Shown here piece after piece: positions 7,201 to 15,468 of a DNA stretch of 38,565 bases. The notes below the pieces were generated by a model. It was given only the letters and a program-made list of their open reading frames with translations. It searched no databases and was not told the DNA's origin. Location: the NCBI GenBank assembly GCA_027492875.1, contig JAPUDV010000118.1, forward strand, positions 1 to 38,565. The letters run 5' to 3'. Position 1 is the stretch's first letter, and each line of letters begins with the position of its first letter. Made by a program: the position numbers and the translations under genes. Origin of the DNA: Candidatus Competibacteraceae bacterium (GTDB taxonomy: Bacteria; Pseudomonadota; Gammaproteobacteria; Competibacterales; Competibacteraceae).

Positions 7201-9416
7201 GAGGCGGCCGCGACCAGGGCGCGCACGTTCTCGAAGGTGTTCGAACCGCCGGCGGCGTTGTGCGACTCGTCGGCGAGGATCAGCGGTCGTTCCCGCTCGG
7301 CGATGGCCAGCAGCCAGCGCGCCTTGGCGCACTGGGACCACGGCCGATTGATTTGCGAATAGGTGGCCAGCACCAGGTTGCAGTTTGGCGGCAGCGCGCC
7401 GGCGTCGATCCAGCGCCGGAGTTCACCCGCGAGGGTGGGTCGCAGCAGGGTGTGGCCACGTTCGGTGTCCTTGATCGCCACACCCTCGTTCAGGATGACC
7501 GGGCGGGCGTGGGCTACGCCCCCGGTGTGCGCCAGGTCGCGGTAAAAATCGGAAAACAGGTTGGGCTTTTCGGTGAGAAAGAGTACCAGCCGCTGCCGCC
7601 GCCAGGCCCATTGCGCCAATCCGGCCAGCACCCGGCCCTTGCCGATGCCGGTTTCATCGGCCTCGATGAAACCCCGGCCTTGGTGGAGGGCGTGCAGCGC
7701 CAGCGCCAAGGCATCGACCTGCTCGGGCGAGAAGATCGACTCCAGGTCGGCGTTGGAGCGTCCCAGGGCCTGGGCGATGAAGGCATCCACCGATTGCCCG
7801 TGGCGCCGTTCCACCCGGTCCAGAGCGCGGCGACTGGCCAGCGCCATGTTGGCTGGGATCATGGTGATCGGTTCGCCGATCCGGCTGCGCGCCTCGTAGC
7901 GAACCTGATAAACGACGGGCTCTTCCTCGGCCGGATTCGTGTCCGGCGATTCGGGCGTGGGCGCCTCGGCAAGGTCGTCCGATGCCGGATCGAACGGCGC
8001 GGGGTCGGCGGACGCTGTCACCGGCGCCAGCCGTTCCCGCTGGCTGGGGCCAAGGCGCGCGCACAGTTCGCGTGTCGTCCGCCACAGCGCGTCCCAGGTG
8101 GCGACGACCGGCACGGTGTCGGGCACCGGCGCGAACCCCGGACCGCGAACGCCCACCACCACCAGGCGCACCGGATAGTGAGCATCGTGGTGGCCGTACA
8201 AATCACCGTGAATGCCAATGACCGCCTCGACCTGGAAGTGGTCGGCCAGGAAATTGAAGAGATACCGGCTGCCGCCCTCAGGTCGTTCCAGAGCATGGTC
8301 GCGGGGGTGCTCGGCCGCGAGAATGAACACCGCGCGACCGTCGGGGTGGCGCTGACGCAGGCTGTGCAACAGCAGCGCGTGGTCGAGCCGCTGGGTCGTG
8401 AAGAGAGTGCCGGCCACCGTGACGGTGGCGCGGGACTGATCCCGCATCGGTTGCAGGCTGCCGAACGGGGGATTGGCGATCACGTAATCGTAGACGGATT
8501 CAGCCGCGTCCAGCAGCGCGAACGCGTCGCCCGACCGCACCTGGATCGCCGGCAGCGCTTGGCGCAAGCGCTCGGCCCGCATGGGGTCAAATTCGATGGC
8601 GGCGATGGCCGCGTCCTCGGGCAACCCGCACAGCAGGGCGCCGTGCCCGGCGGTGGGTTCCAGCACCGTGCGCCCGGCGCCGACCGGGCCGAGCAGGGCC
8701 TGGGCCGCCAGTGCCAGCGGCAACGGGGTCGAATACTGGGCCAGTTGCACCGTCCGTTCGCTGCGGTAACGCTGCCGGGGCAAGCCCTCGGTCAGCGCGA
8801 CCGTTTCCCAAAATGCGGCATCGGGGAGCGGCCGGCCGGCGCGGAGGCTCGCCTGCAACAACTGGAATGTCGGAACGACGGCCCGCACCGCCGCCACTTC
8901 CAGGGCTTCCTGGAGCTGATGAAGAAAACTGGGGGTGAGGCCGTCCGGATTCCAGGGGGCCTCGAGGTGAGCCGCGAACTGGCGCAGGTCGGCCGAATCC
9001 AGCCGTTCACCATTTGCCGCGCGCTGGACCAGAGCCGATAGCGCGTCCGGCAGGTCCTGAGGGTGGGCCACCCGCAATCTGCCGGCAGGTGGGGGCGACT
9101 CGTCCGAAGGCGTGGCCCCCGCTCCGGACACACTCGGTCGGGTCGCCAGGTTCACCCCGCGCACCACGTCCGCCAGCGGCATGTCCCGAAGGCGGGCGGC
9201 GGGAAAACGCGCCAGCGCCGCCGCCGCGGCCAGCTTGCCGTCCGGCTTGACGATATGGCCGCCGGGGGTGCGCTGAAAACCGAGCGCGATCAAGGCGCGC
9301 TTGTGCGCCTCGGTCGGACCGGTCACGTACAACACCGGGCGGCCACCGGGCGTGGCAATGACGTGCAGCCGCAGCCCGTAAGCGGACAAATCGAGCCAGG
9401 GAGTGGTGGTCGCCAT
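4287..9416 (-). CDS. N6-adenine methylase / strawberry-notch helicase fusion (DarB-like)
   Basis: Giant protein of 1,709 residues. After an N-terminal 150-residue region comes a class I methyltransferase with an SAM-binding block (VLEPTAGHGALL, about 250) and the adenine-methylase motif IANPPFGSLQ (about 312). A superfamily 2 helicase of the strawberry-notch type follows: ADETGIGKGRVLAGL (about 590), LADESHNAAGG (about 717) and QIPQNVAERIQFWGRVNRRGQ-like motif VI (about 1140). The C-terminal 500 residues are unassigned. The domain order recalls phage P1 DarB, which travels with DNA and protects it from restriction; similar fusions occur on conjugative elements. Inference: it protects or modifies transferred DNA in the recipient. 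The ATG at 9416 has GGAGGAGG upstream. It is third in an operon after the YqaJ nuclease and the 505-residue protein. Confidence 0.85.
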   Translation of the reverse strand: MATTTPWLDLSAYGLRLHVIATPGGRPVLYVTGPTEAHKRALIALGFQRTPGGHIVKPDGKLAAAAALARFPAARLRDMPLADVVRGVNLATRPSVSGAGATPSDESPPPAGRLRVAHPQDLPDALSALVQRAANGERLDSADLRQFAAHLEAPWNPDGLTPSFLHQLQEALEVAAVRAVVPTFQLLQASLRAGRPLPDAAFWETVALTEGLPRQRYRSERTVQLAQYSTPLPLALAAQALLGPVGAGRTVLEPTAGHGALLCGLPEDAAIAAIEFDPMRAERLRQALPAIQVRSGDAFALLDAAESVYDYVIANPPFGSLQPMRDQSRATVTVAGTLFTTQRLDHALLLHSLRQRHPDGRAVFILAAEHPRDHALERPEGGSRYLFNFLADHFQVEAVIGIHGDLYGHHDAHYPVRLVVVGVRGPGFAPVPDTVPVVATWDALWRTTRELCARLGPSQRERLAPVTASADPAPFDPASDDLAEAPTPESPDTNPAEEEPVVYQVRYEARSRIGEPITMIPANMALASRRALDRVERRHGQSVDAFIAQALGRSNADLESIFSPEQVDALALALHALHQGRGFIEADETGIGKGRVLAGLAQWAWRRQRLVLFLTEKPNLFSDFYRDLAHTGGVAHARPVILNEGVAIKDTERGHTLLRPTLAGELRRWIDAGALPPNCNLVLATYSQINRPWSQCAKARWLLAIAERERPLILADESHNAAGGSNTFENVRALVAAASGVVFSSATYAKRPDNLELYAPVLPAPYRRDCLAELLQAGGAPLQEVFSQMLAEDGVLIRREHDLSQIAFRIAPDQRREARNRDLADRLAGLLEQMAYLGGDIQAMITEENQRLAEALGDADERRGARAGLQSMNFGSRLYQLNRLFLLALKVDHAVEFGLGELQADRKPVFVLEHTLETLLREVITNRFDDRTDSPVEDDSPGRPAALDVRPAAATLPLEDSASEPGGANALASDTYPVLHFRDALQRVLDRMMTLTRRDRYGGTTKEPIHSPELWELHAHISRQIARFPDLELSPLDRVRQVLEQHGYRCGELSGRRFWLRLDVDAAGEPRMALQPRPAEDRSDLIFRFNTDQYQALILTRSGATGLSLHARDDVPGWSPAPRSLFELQIPQNVAERIQFWGRVNRRGQCAPPVVVTPTTGLPGEVRLIAMQNAKLRQLSANTTSSQDNAALARAIPDLLNVIGNRVARDWAAQNPAEALRLDAAVSKERDGLPLWYVNRVMSRILLFPVDQQERLLDQWSGNYAGILEHYRSQGLHPFRTAEADWHAEIVGQQLFEGAAVDPDSVFLAPIYYTTVQYEERLNPLSGERVRCLLDRGMTRYDGEGTRAEFAAVQARRLQQATQPQGRFPGVARVEDGLAAPDDNPVKTVHQALQVIARFLDQVKIGATLEWTEAWSLTESDPANGADVTGTVSRRGQVVDIDPPLEKGAHLAGQYLVRLALPGEPRLVTRSVYGLHQADYAVSATPLRPEDFDRAERGTVRRRRHLLTGNLYAALQLATRENLGRPQLFTDVEGQRQRGVLLHPDYTLSELRDQPVLLRGPAVLAAFVAHALQNHPLPLTVLIAQTDDGGNPLKFDRRRDFVLEIQAEEVRLTIPGAHARNAVLLHSKAWRALPLTGDPLAGDRAVMATRIEPADRAAVLAVLGETFAWYASAQYRDWYNTQHEPSPMHRPEGAVARDALARAAPPPRP

Positions 9417-9443
9417 CAAGACCTCCTCCGCCGGGTGGGCGGT

Positions 9444-10961
9444 TCACAGTTGCGGGCGGGGAAACGCCGGCGCGGAAGGGGCGGGTGGCGTGGCGGCGGG
9501 CGCCTTGCGCGGTTTTCGCTCCGCAGGCGGCGGCGTGGGCGGCGTGGCGGCGGGTACCTCGACGCGGGCGTCGGCCTCACGGTGGGCCTGTTCGATCAGG
9601 GCATCCACGTCGAACGCAACGTCGACATCAGGCAACTCGGTGAACTCGTCGCCAGCGGGCAGCGGTTGGTTCGGTGGAGCCGGCGCGGGTGGCGCGGCGG
9701 TGGGGACGGCAGAGTGGGTCGGCGGGGCGATCTGGGTGCTTGGGATGCTGGCTGGGGTGTAGGCTGGCCCGGTATCCAAGCGAAACGGGCCAGCGACCGC
9801 CAGCCGGTAGTCCGGCTGCTGCTGCAGGACCACCGCCACCCGGGAGACGGCGTCGCGGTCGTCGCCGAACGCGAATCGAATCGCGTACAGCTCGGTGTTG
9901 GACGTGGCGCCGAGGACCTGTTTGACTTGATTGGCCATGCCCGGTGCGTTCTTGGTAGCCAGTAACAGGTTCTCGCGCGGCAGCAGTTCCACCGTGACCT
10001 CGCCGCGCGCGGCGTACTCGAACAGAATGGCGTTGGTGACGCCGGCCATCAGCGCATAGCGGTCCACCCGTACCTGTTCGCCGGTGGCCGGATCGAACAC
10101 GGGGTGACCGTCCGGACCAAACCCCGGCACCGAGGCAAACACCGTGCGCGCCCAGGCGTCCGGCTCGCTGACGTCCGGGGGGCGATGGGGTAGGAAGCGG
10201 GTGGCGACCTCCGTGCCGTCACTGACGCGGGCCAGCAGGTGGCGGTACGGATTCTCCCGCAGCAGCCGCGCGGTTTCCCGGATCACTGCTTCCAGGTCGG
10301 CGACCGCGACCGCCTGGTCGACCCGCAGGGTGGGCAGCCAGAGATTGATTTTCAGGTGGGTGTCGGTGCGCTGCTCCCAGGCCTGCCGCAGCTTTTCCGC
10401 CAGCCAGGGGCGATCGAAGGTCAGGGTTTGCCACCCCCCGTTTTGCTCGACCGCCAGCGCGGCGGTATCGCAGGCCAATCCCCAGCGAATCCAGCGCGGT
10501 TCGCCGGGTTGGCGATCGACATTAGGAAATTCCAGCACCGGCATTTGCGCGTACAGTTCCACCACGCACCGGTCCGAGTGGCCGTTCATCCGGGCTTGGA
10601 CTTTTTGCGCGGAGATGGCGGTATTGATCCAGCCGACGCTCACGCTGCCGTCGGCCGGGTTGCGCCAGGCGCCACCGAACACGAGGACCGATCCCGGCTG
10701 GCTGCCCGCGCCCTTGTGCAGATTGTCCACGCAGGCGTTGACCCGATCGAGTCGGACGCTATAGAGATCGGTTTGTCCGGCCTGAGTGTAGGGACCGTCG
10801 AACAGGGCGGTGGCGCGCAGTTGCAGCCGGTCGCCCTGCCGTTCGATGATGGCTTCCAGGCGGGCCACGATCTCGCAGGTACGGCCGCCGGCGCGCGGCT
10901 GGGGCGCCGCGCCGCCGGTGGCCAAGTGGCTGTGTTCGCGCAGGGTTTGCAGGTCGGTCAT
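9444..10961 (-). CDS. Unrecognised 505-residue protein with Pro/Ala-rich tail
   Basis: I do not recognise a family. The first 350 residues look globular, with alternating hydrophobic blocks (SVLVFGGAWRNP, KINLWLPTLRV, NAILFEYAARGEVTVELLP). Residues 395-505 are rich in proline and alanine with acidic patches and end in a basic segment (ERKPRKAPA), typical of a disordered tail that binds partners or DNA. There is no signal peptide or membrane segment. The ATG at 10961 is chosen over the longer frame because GGAGGAAG sits at ideal spacing. It lies between a YqaJ-type nuclease and a helicase-methylase, a place where phages and conjugative elements often carry a single-strand annealing protein; I see no sequence proof of that role. 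Confidence 0.7.
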   Translation of the reverse strand: MTDLQTLREHSHLATGGAAPQPRAGGRTCEIVARLEAIIERQGDRLQLRATALFDGPYTQAGQTDLYSVRLDRVNACVDNLHKGAGSQPGSVLVFGGAWRNPADGSVSVGWINTAISAQKVQARMNGHSDRCVVELYAQMPVLEFPNVDRQPGEPRWIRWGLACDTAALAVEQNGGWQTLTFDRPWLAEKLRQAWEQRTDTHLKINLWLPTLRVDQAVAVADLEAVIRETARLLRENPYRHLLARVSDGTEVATRFLPHRPPDVSEPDAWARTVFASVPGFGPDGHPVFDPATGEQVRVDRYALMAGVTNAILFEYAARGEVTVELLPRENLLLATKNAPGMANQVKQVLGATSNTELYAIRFAFGDDRDAVSRVAVVLQQQPDYRLAVAGPFRLDTGPAYTPASIPSTQIAPPTHSAVPTAAPPAPAPPNQPLPAGDEFTELPDVDVAFDVDALIEQAHREADARVEVPAATPPTPPPAERKPRKAPAATPPAPSAPAFPRPQL

Positions 10962-11014
10962 GACGACTTCCTCCAGGGTGGGCAAGGGAAGCGGGGGGAT
11001 GGATGAGGAACGGT

Positions 11015-12337
11015 TCAGGGGCCGGGAGCGGCAAAAGTATGGGCGGTGGTCCGCGCCGCGTCCCGGACCGGTTCGGTCAGCGCCTGATCAGGTTTGCGGC
11101 GCGACAGGGCCACGGTGTACTCGATTCGCTGCAAGGACTCGGCGGGGACGTGGTGATGAGCGATAAGCCACCGGGCGGCCTGGTCGAGGTCCAGTGCGCG
11201 GTCGAGCAGCGCGGGTGTGGGGTCGCCACCCAGCTCGCGCACCCGGCGCGCCAGAATCTCGGCATCCCATTTGGGGCGGGTCAGTTCGGGCGGCACGGGC
11301 GCGGGCAGCCGCGCGGCGATGGCGGCGGTGTCCCAGGTCGAGGCTCGGTTCAGGTTGACGGGTGCCACCGCGATGCTTTCCCGCAACCCGTGTTCGGCGG
11401 CCAAACCGGCGAGCTGGTCGCGGGCGCGGGCGGCCAACTCTCGCGCCTGCTTGGCCAGGATATCCAACCGGACATAGCCTAGCGCCGCCTGCTCCAGGGC
11501 GGCCTTGGTCGCGGGAGGGAGGTCGGCGAGGGCCAGCGCCCGACTGGCGGTGTCCCGCTGAGGCCAGGGCGGCAGTTCGCCTTGCAGCACGCAGTCGCGC
11601 CAATAGTGGTGGCCCGCCGCCAGGATTTCGGCGTCCAGCGCCGGGTCGCGCTCGACCAGAAAGGTGTCCACCGTCCACTCGCGCAGGTTCAGCGCCACCA
11701 GCACCAGCCCCTCGATGCGAATTCCCCGGTCCTCGGCGACCAGGGCGGCCTGGTGCAACTGGCAGGCATGTTCGAGCGATACGGCGGTGGGGGGCTCGGC
11801 CGGTGCCTTATAGTCCACCACCAGCGTCTGGCCGTTCAGCGTCACCAGGTCGTCCGGCGTGGCCAGCAACCACTCGTGGTCGCGCGGGCGATGCGCCGCC
11901 ACGGCCTGTCGCAGATCGGGGAGAGGACGGGCGCCGCTGTGCCGCAGGAACAGATGGCGGGCATGCGGCTCCAGTTCGATCCCCCGCCGCATCGGTCCGG
12001 TCGCTGGAGCGGGGAGGGCACGCAACAGCTTGGCCACGCAAATCTCGCGGGCGGTGGCGAACGGGCTGTATTCGCCCCGGCGTTCCCCGACCAGGACGCC
12101 GATTTCGCTGGCGCCGAACCCGGACAGCCGTTCGATCCGGCGGCTCAGCGACAGCGAACTGCCGCGCCCCGACGACCCGGCCGACTCCTCCTGGAGACGT
12201 TCGATCTGGTGGTCGAGCCACTGGCGCCGGGTTTCCGGCGCTAGATGCGCGGCTTGCGGCAGGCCGGCGAGTTGCGCCAGGGCGGCGTCGCGGTCGACTG
12301 TCAAGTCGGGGGAAGAGGATTCGGGTGAGACCGGCAT
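11015..12337 (-). CDS. YqaJ/lambda-exonuclease-type recombination nuclease
   Basis: Predicted PD-(D/E)XK nuclease of the YqaJ/lambda-exonuclease family, 440 residues; family members resect double-stranded DNA to feed a strand-annealing partner. The family start block is GFGASEIGVLVG (73-84). Candidate active-site residues follow: E121/E123 in RRGIELEPHAR, D162 in ATPDDLV and the D175-x-K177 pair in LVVDYKAP. The C-terminal 180 residues are helical and probably coiled. The ATG at 12337 has GAGGAT upstream, better than the frame-extending site at 12370. It is the first gene of the leftward operon and is read from the AT-rich divergent promoter region. Inferred role: recombination of the mobile element, or repair of incoming DNA. 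Confidence 0.8.
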   Translation of the reverse strand: MPVSPESSSPDLTVDRDAALAQLAGLPQAAHLAPETRRQWLDHQIERLQEESAGSSGRGSSLSLSRRIERLSGFGASEIGVLVGERRGEYSPFATAREICVAKLLRALPAPATGPMRRGIELEPHARHLFLRHSGARPLPDLRQAVAAHRPRDHEWLLATPDDLVTLNGQTLVVDYKAPAEPPTAVSLEHACQLHQAALVAEDRGIRIEGLVLVALNLREWTVDTFLVERDPALDAEILAAGHHYWRDCVLQGELPPWPQRDTASRALALADLPPATKAALEQAALGYVRLDILAKQARELAARARDQLAGLAAEHGLRESIAVAPVNLNRASTWDTAAIAARLPAPVPPELTRPKWDAEILARRVRELGGDPTPALLDRALDLDQAARWLIAHHHVPAESLQRIEYTVALSRRKPDQALTEPVRDAARTTAHTFAAPGP

Positions 12338-12363
12338 CGGGATATCCTCGTCAGGGTGTGGTC

Positions 12364-12403
12364 TTGACAATATTATGCTTTATAATATTTATTAAACAAT
12401 ATT
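12364..12403. promoter_or_regulatory. AT-rich divergent promoter/operator of the two transfer operons
   Basis: A roughly 45-bp AT island in otherwise GC-rich DNA separates the leftward YqaJ operon from the rightward Dot operon. It contains the perfect inverted repeat AATATTAT (12369-12376) / ATAATATT (12382-12389) with a 5-nt centre, and another AATATT at 12398-12403. On the minus strand TTGTTT, a 16-nt spacer and CATAAT form a fair sigma-70 promoter overlapping the palindrome. A plus-strand promoter is less clear: TTGACA is present at 12364-12369, but the TATAAT at 12381 lies only 11 nt further. A regulator could switch both operons here; that is inference. Confidence 0.6.
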
Positions 12404-12404
12404 A

Positions 12405-13091
12405 ATGGGTCAACCGGAAACCTGCCAGTCGATGGAACCAATCACAAAGGAGACTTCCGCATCGCCGCGCCCGGGCGGTGTGGCCCAGGTGCATAACCTG
12501 TTGGACCGGCTGGAGCTGCGGCTCCAGTTGTCGCAGTGGCTAAACCTGGGGTTGGCCGGGGCGCTGGTGCTCAGCGCCGGCACGCACGGCTGGCGTGCGC
12601 TGCATCCGCCCCAGCCGGAGTATTTCGCGACCACGGCCGATGGCCGGCTGATTCCGCTGGTGCCGATCAGCGAGCCTTACGTCGCCCAGGAAACTCTGCT
12701 GGCCTGGGTCACCGAAGCGGTCACCCAAGCCTATACCCTGGACTACGTGCACTACCGCAAGCAATTGACGGCGATGCGGCCGAACTTTAGCGATGAGGGG
12801 TTCAAGAACCATCTCCGGGCGCTGGAAGCGGCCGGTACCCTAGACGCGATCATCAAGCGCCGGCTGGTGAGTCAGGTGGTGCCGGCCGCGCCGCCAGTGG
12901 TCGTTAATCAGGGGGTGCTGGCCGACCGCTATGCCTGGAAAATCGAGATGAAACTCGGTCTGTCCTATCAGGGCGCCTCCAGCCAGAGCGCGCCGCAAGC
13001 CTTGGTCGCGGAGGTGTTGGTGGTGCGGATGCCCACCCACGAGGTGCCGCGTGGCCTGGCCATTCACCAACTGATTACTCGGGGGAGCTGA
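12405..13091 (+). CDS. dotI: DotI/IcmL (TraM-type) T4SS inner-membrane protein
   Basis: Core component of I-type (Dot/Icm, IncI TraM) type IV secretion. The 228-residue protein has a cytoplasmic N-terminus, one membrane segment (about 45-63, LNLGLAGALVLSAGTHGW) and a periplasmic domain. The family signature is strong: YFATTADGRLIPLVPISEP, WVTEAVTQAYTLDYVHYR, then a C-terminal block with KIEMKLGLSYQG. DotI forms a ring linked to the DotH-DotG core. The ATG at 12405 lies inside the AT island with no clear ribosome binding site; M10 (12432) has only a weak GGAA too far upstream, so the start is uncertain and could be leaderless. The stop overlaps the ATG of dotH (TGATG). Confidence 0.9.
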   Translation: MGQPETCQSMEPITKETSASPRPGGVAQVHNLLDRLELRLQLSQWLNLGLAGALVLSAGTHGWRALHPPQPEYFATTADGRLIPLVPISEPYVAQETLLAWVTEAVTQAYTLDYVHYRKQLTAMRPNFSDEGFKNHLRALEAAGTLDAIIKRRLVSQVVPAAPPVVVNQGVLADRYAWKIEMKLGLSYQGASSQSAPQALVAEVLVVRMPTHEVPRGLAIHQLITRGS

Positions 13092-14137
13092 TGCCCGGTC
13101 GCGCCGGTTGGCGAGTGCTGCACTGCGTCACCCTGCTCGGCGGGTTGGTGGGCCTTCCGGTCGCTGCCGCGCAGGACACGCCACCGCTCCCCACCGCCGC
13201 TCCATCGGCTCCGCTGGTCGGTCTGACCGGTTCGCCACGACCGACCGAACCGCGATCTCCGGCGGCGTTGCCGCCGATTCCCCGCAGCGCCGCCGAACTG
13301 CCGTCTCTGGAGGCCGATCCGCCGGGTGCGTTGGCGGAGCGGGAACGACAACGGGCACAGGCTCACCAGCGGGCACTGGACTTATTGATGCCGATGAATC
13401 CGGAGCAGATCAAAACCGTGATCCAGTCCCTGGAAACCCACGAGCGGCTGGCCTCGGAGCCGGCCAGTCCGCCTCCCGAGGCGGTCATGGAGGCGGAACT
13501 GCTGGACCTGACCACCCGCACTCCGCCGGTGGTTCGCGCGGCGCAAGGCTACGGCGCCAGCGTGATTTTTACCGACCGCACCGGTCGGGCCTGGCCGATG
13601 ACCGCCTACCAGGGATTCAATCCCAACCTGTTCGTGGTGGCGGCCCATGCGGTGTCCGGCGACAAGGAGGACCTGCCGACGGTGCTGGTGATCCAGCCCA
13701 CCGCCCGCTACGGGACCGGCAACGTGTTGGTGGCGCTGCAGGGTCTGGAGACACCGATCGTACTGACGGTGGTGTTGGGGCAGACCCAGGCCGACGCCCG
13801 TAAGGAATTCAAGCTGCGGCTGGCCGGCCCCCGCGCCGCGCCGGAGTACGCACCGCCCCCACCCGCGCCGGTCGACCGGGCGCTGATCGACGTCCTCAAT
13901 GGCCTGCCGCCCCAGCCGGACGCGCGGCCGGTGGATCTCGCTGGGGTCGAGCCGGAGGCCCGCGCCTGGCGGGTCGGCGAATACACCTACCTGCGCACCC
14001 TGGCCGAAATCTACAGCCCGGCCTACGAAGATCGCGCGAGCAGTCCGAGCGGGCTGCACGCCTACAAGCTGCGTGCCGTTCCCGTCCTACTGGCCAGTCA
14101 TCGTGGCCAGATGGTCGAGGTTCGGGTGCAGCCGTAG
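13091..14137 (+). CDS. dotH: DotH/IcmK (TraN-type) T4SS core outer-membrane protein
   Basis: Component of the outer-membrane core of Dot/Icm-like type IV secretion, with DotG and a lipoprotein. The 348-residue protein opens with a signal peptide (basic start, hydrophobic LHCVTLLGGLVGLPV, probable cleavage after VAAA near residue 27), a proline-rich linker, a helical block with LMPMNPEQIKTVIQSL and the conserved periplasmic domain (PPVVRAAQGYGASVIFTDRTG, then AWPM). These match the DotH/IcmK/TraN family. Its ATG shares one base with the dotI stop, indicating translational coupling. No DotD/DotC lipoprotein gene is recognisable nearby; it may lie outside the window. Confidence 0.88.
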   Translation: MPGRAGWRVLHCVTLLGGLVGLPVAAAQDTPPLPTAAPSAPLVGLTGSPRPTEPRSPAALPPIPRSAAELPSLEADPPGALAERERQRAQAHQRALDLLMPMNPEQIKTVIQSLETHERLASEPASPPPEAVMEAELLDLTTRTPPVVRAAQGYGASVIFTDRTGRAWPMTAYQGFNPNLFVVAAHAVSGDKEDLPTVLVIQPTARYGTGNVLVALQGLETPIVLTVVLGQTQADARKEFKLRLAGPRAAPEYAPPPPAPVDRALIDVLNGLPPQPDARPVDLAGVEPEARAWRVGEYTYLRTLAEIYSPAYEDRASSPSGLHAYKLRAVPVLLASHRGQMVEVRVQP

Positions 14138-14160
14138 CGCGGCGGCGGGAGGTCGACGGT

Positions 14161-15468
14161 ATGCTTCCCCTGGGGGGATCGCCGCAGGCCTGGCTGCTGG
14201 CCGGCCTCGGGCTGGCCGGGTTCGGCCTGTACCTATGGCTCAACTGGCAACCGGGCGTCCCGATTCCCAGCGCCGCCACCGCGCCCGGCGCCGCGACGAC
14301 CGAATCGGTGCCGGGCGGTCGGCAAACGCCGGAATACGCCCGCTTGCAGGAACTCGCCAACCGGGATCGGGCCGCGCGCGCCCGCCCCAGCGGTGGCAGC
14401 GCCATGCCGTCGCCGGCGACGCTGGACCCTGTGGCCCCGACCGGCGCGATTCCCCCGGTCACCGCCGCGCCCGCGCCACCCGCGCCTGGCGCGGGGATCA
14501 CGCCCGCGCCCGCCCCGGCCACGCCCGCGTCGGCCAAACCGGATGAGGCGCTGCTGCGGGCGATGGAAGCCCAGGTCAAGGAGCTCATTGCCTATCGCGA
14601 CCGCCGGTTCGCGCCGTCCCCCACCCACCTAGTGGCGTTCGTGGACAGCAAGGGACAACGCGCCGCGCAAGCGGCCGAGCAGGCAGTCCGGGCGCGCGCC
14701 ATGGCGGAAGCGGCGTCCGACCGGTCGCTGCCCTCCGGTGCGCTGCGGCCCGGCGATCTATTGCATGCCGTACTGCAAACGGCGATCAACAGCGACGAGC
14801 CCGGCCCGGTGCGGGCCAGAGTGGTTGGAGAACGATTCCGGGATGCGATCCTGTTGGGCGCTCTGGAAAAACTGGCGGCGCCCGTGGGTAGCCGACCGGA
14901 ACGAGTGCTGGTGCGGTTTCGCTGGCTGACCCCACCGGCCGGGATCACCTACGCGCTGGAGGCCTACGCGGTCGATCCCACCACCGGACGGACCGCGCTG
15001 GCAACCGATGTGGACCATCATTACGGGTCCCGTTAGGGCGCGCTGATCGCCGCCAGTTTCCTCGAAGGCTACGGCGAAGCGGTCGCCAGCCGTCATCGGG
15101 TCGTCACCGTGGGTCCGTTCGGCAACGTGGTCTCGGTCCCGGGCGACGGGATCGACAACGGCCAGATCGCCCGCGAGGCGCTGGGTACGGTCGGCGCCCG
15201 GCTGGGCGACGCGGTGGGTCAACATTTCAATCGACCCAACACCATCCAGGTGGCGAGCGGGACGGGGATCGGTGTGTTGGTGGTCTCGGCCGCCACGGCG
15301 ACCGGCGAATCCGCCGTGCCGCCGCTGGAAGCGCCGTTCGACGCTGACCGATCATTACCGGCTCGACCGCGCCCCTCGACGAGTGGAACACTTGAGTTCC
15401 GTTCCGGGGGATCGAGGATGCCGGCGACCCCCGTCCCCACCGCGCCGCCTTCGGAGTCCACGCCATGA
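14161..15468 (+). pseudogene. dotG: DotG/IcmE (TraO-type) T4SS protein interrupted by amber codon
   Basis: DotG forms the central channel of Dot/Icm-like systems and spans inner and outer membranes. A membrane segment (about 10-27) is followed by a long Pro/Ala linker and the conserved C-terminal domain. Codon 292 is TAG (15034-15036), in DVDHHYGSR-stop-GALIAASFLEG; the frame then stays open to 15468 and encodes the family's conserved end (GEAVASRH, NRPNTIQVASGTGIGVLVV). TGG to TAG is the simplest explanation, since family members commonly have an aromatic residue there. The true stop overlaps the next ATG by four bases (ATGA), showing that the full frame was the functional one. A good GGGAGGT precedes the ATG. 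Possibilities: recent nonsense mutation, suppression, or sequencing error. Confidence 0.88.

Noticed and set aside
7014..9041. A 675-residue open frame antisense to the methylase-helicase gene
   Set aside because: A shadow frame in GC-rich DNA; its translation is rich in R, G, H and Q without domain-like hydrophobic patterns, whereas the minus strand has clear methylase and helicase motifs.
12364..12386. Plus-strand promoter TTGACA...TATAAT
   Set aside because: The spacer is only 11 nt, too short for a standard sigma-70 promoter.
15109..15468. Separate small gene after the amber codon of dotG
   Set aside because: It is in the same frame and encodes the conserved end of DotG, so it belongs to the interrupted gene.
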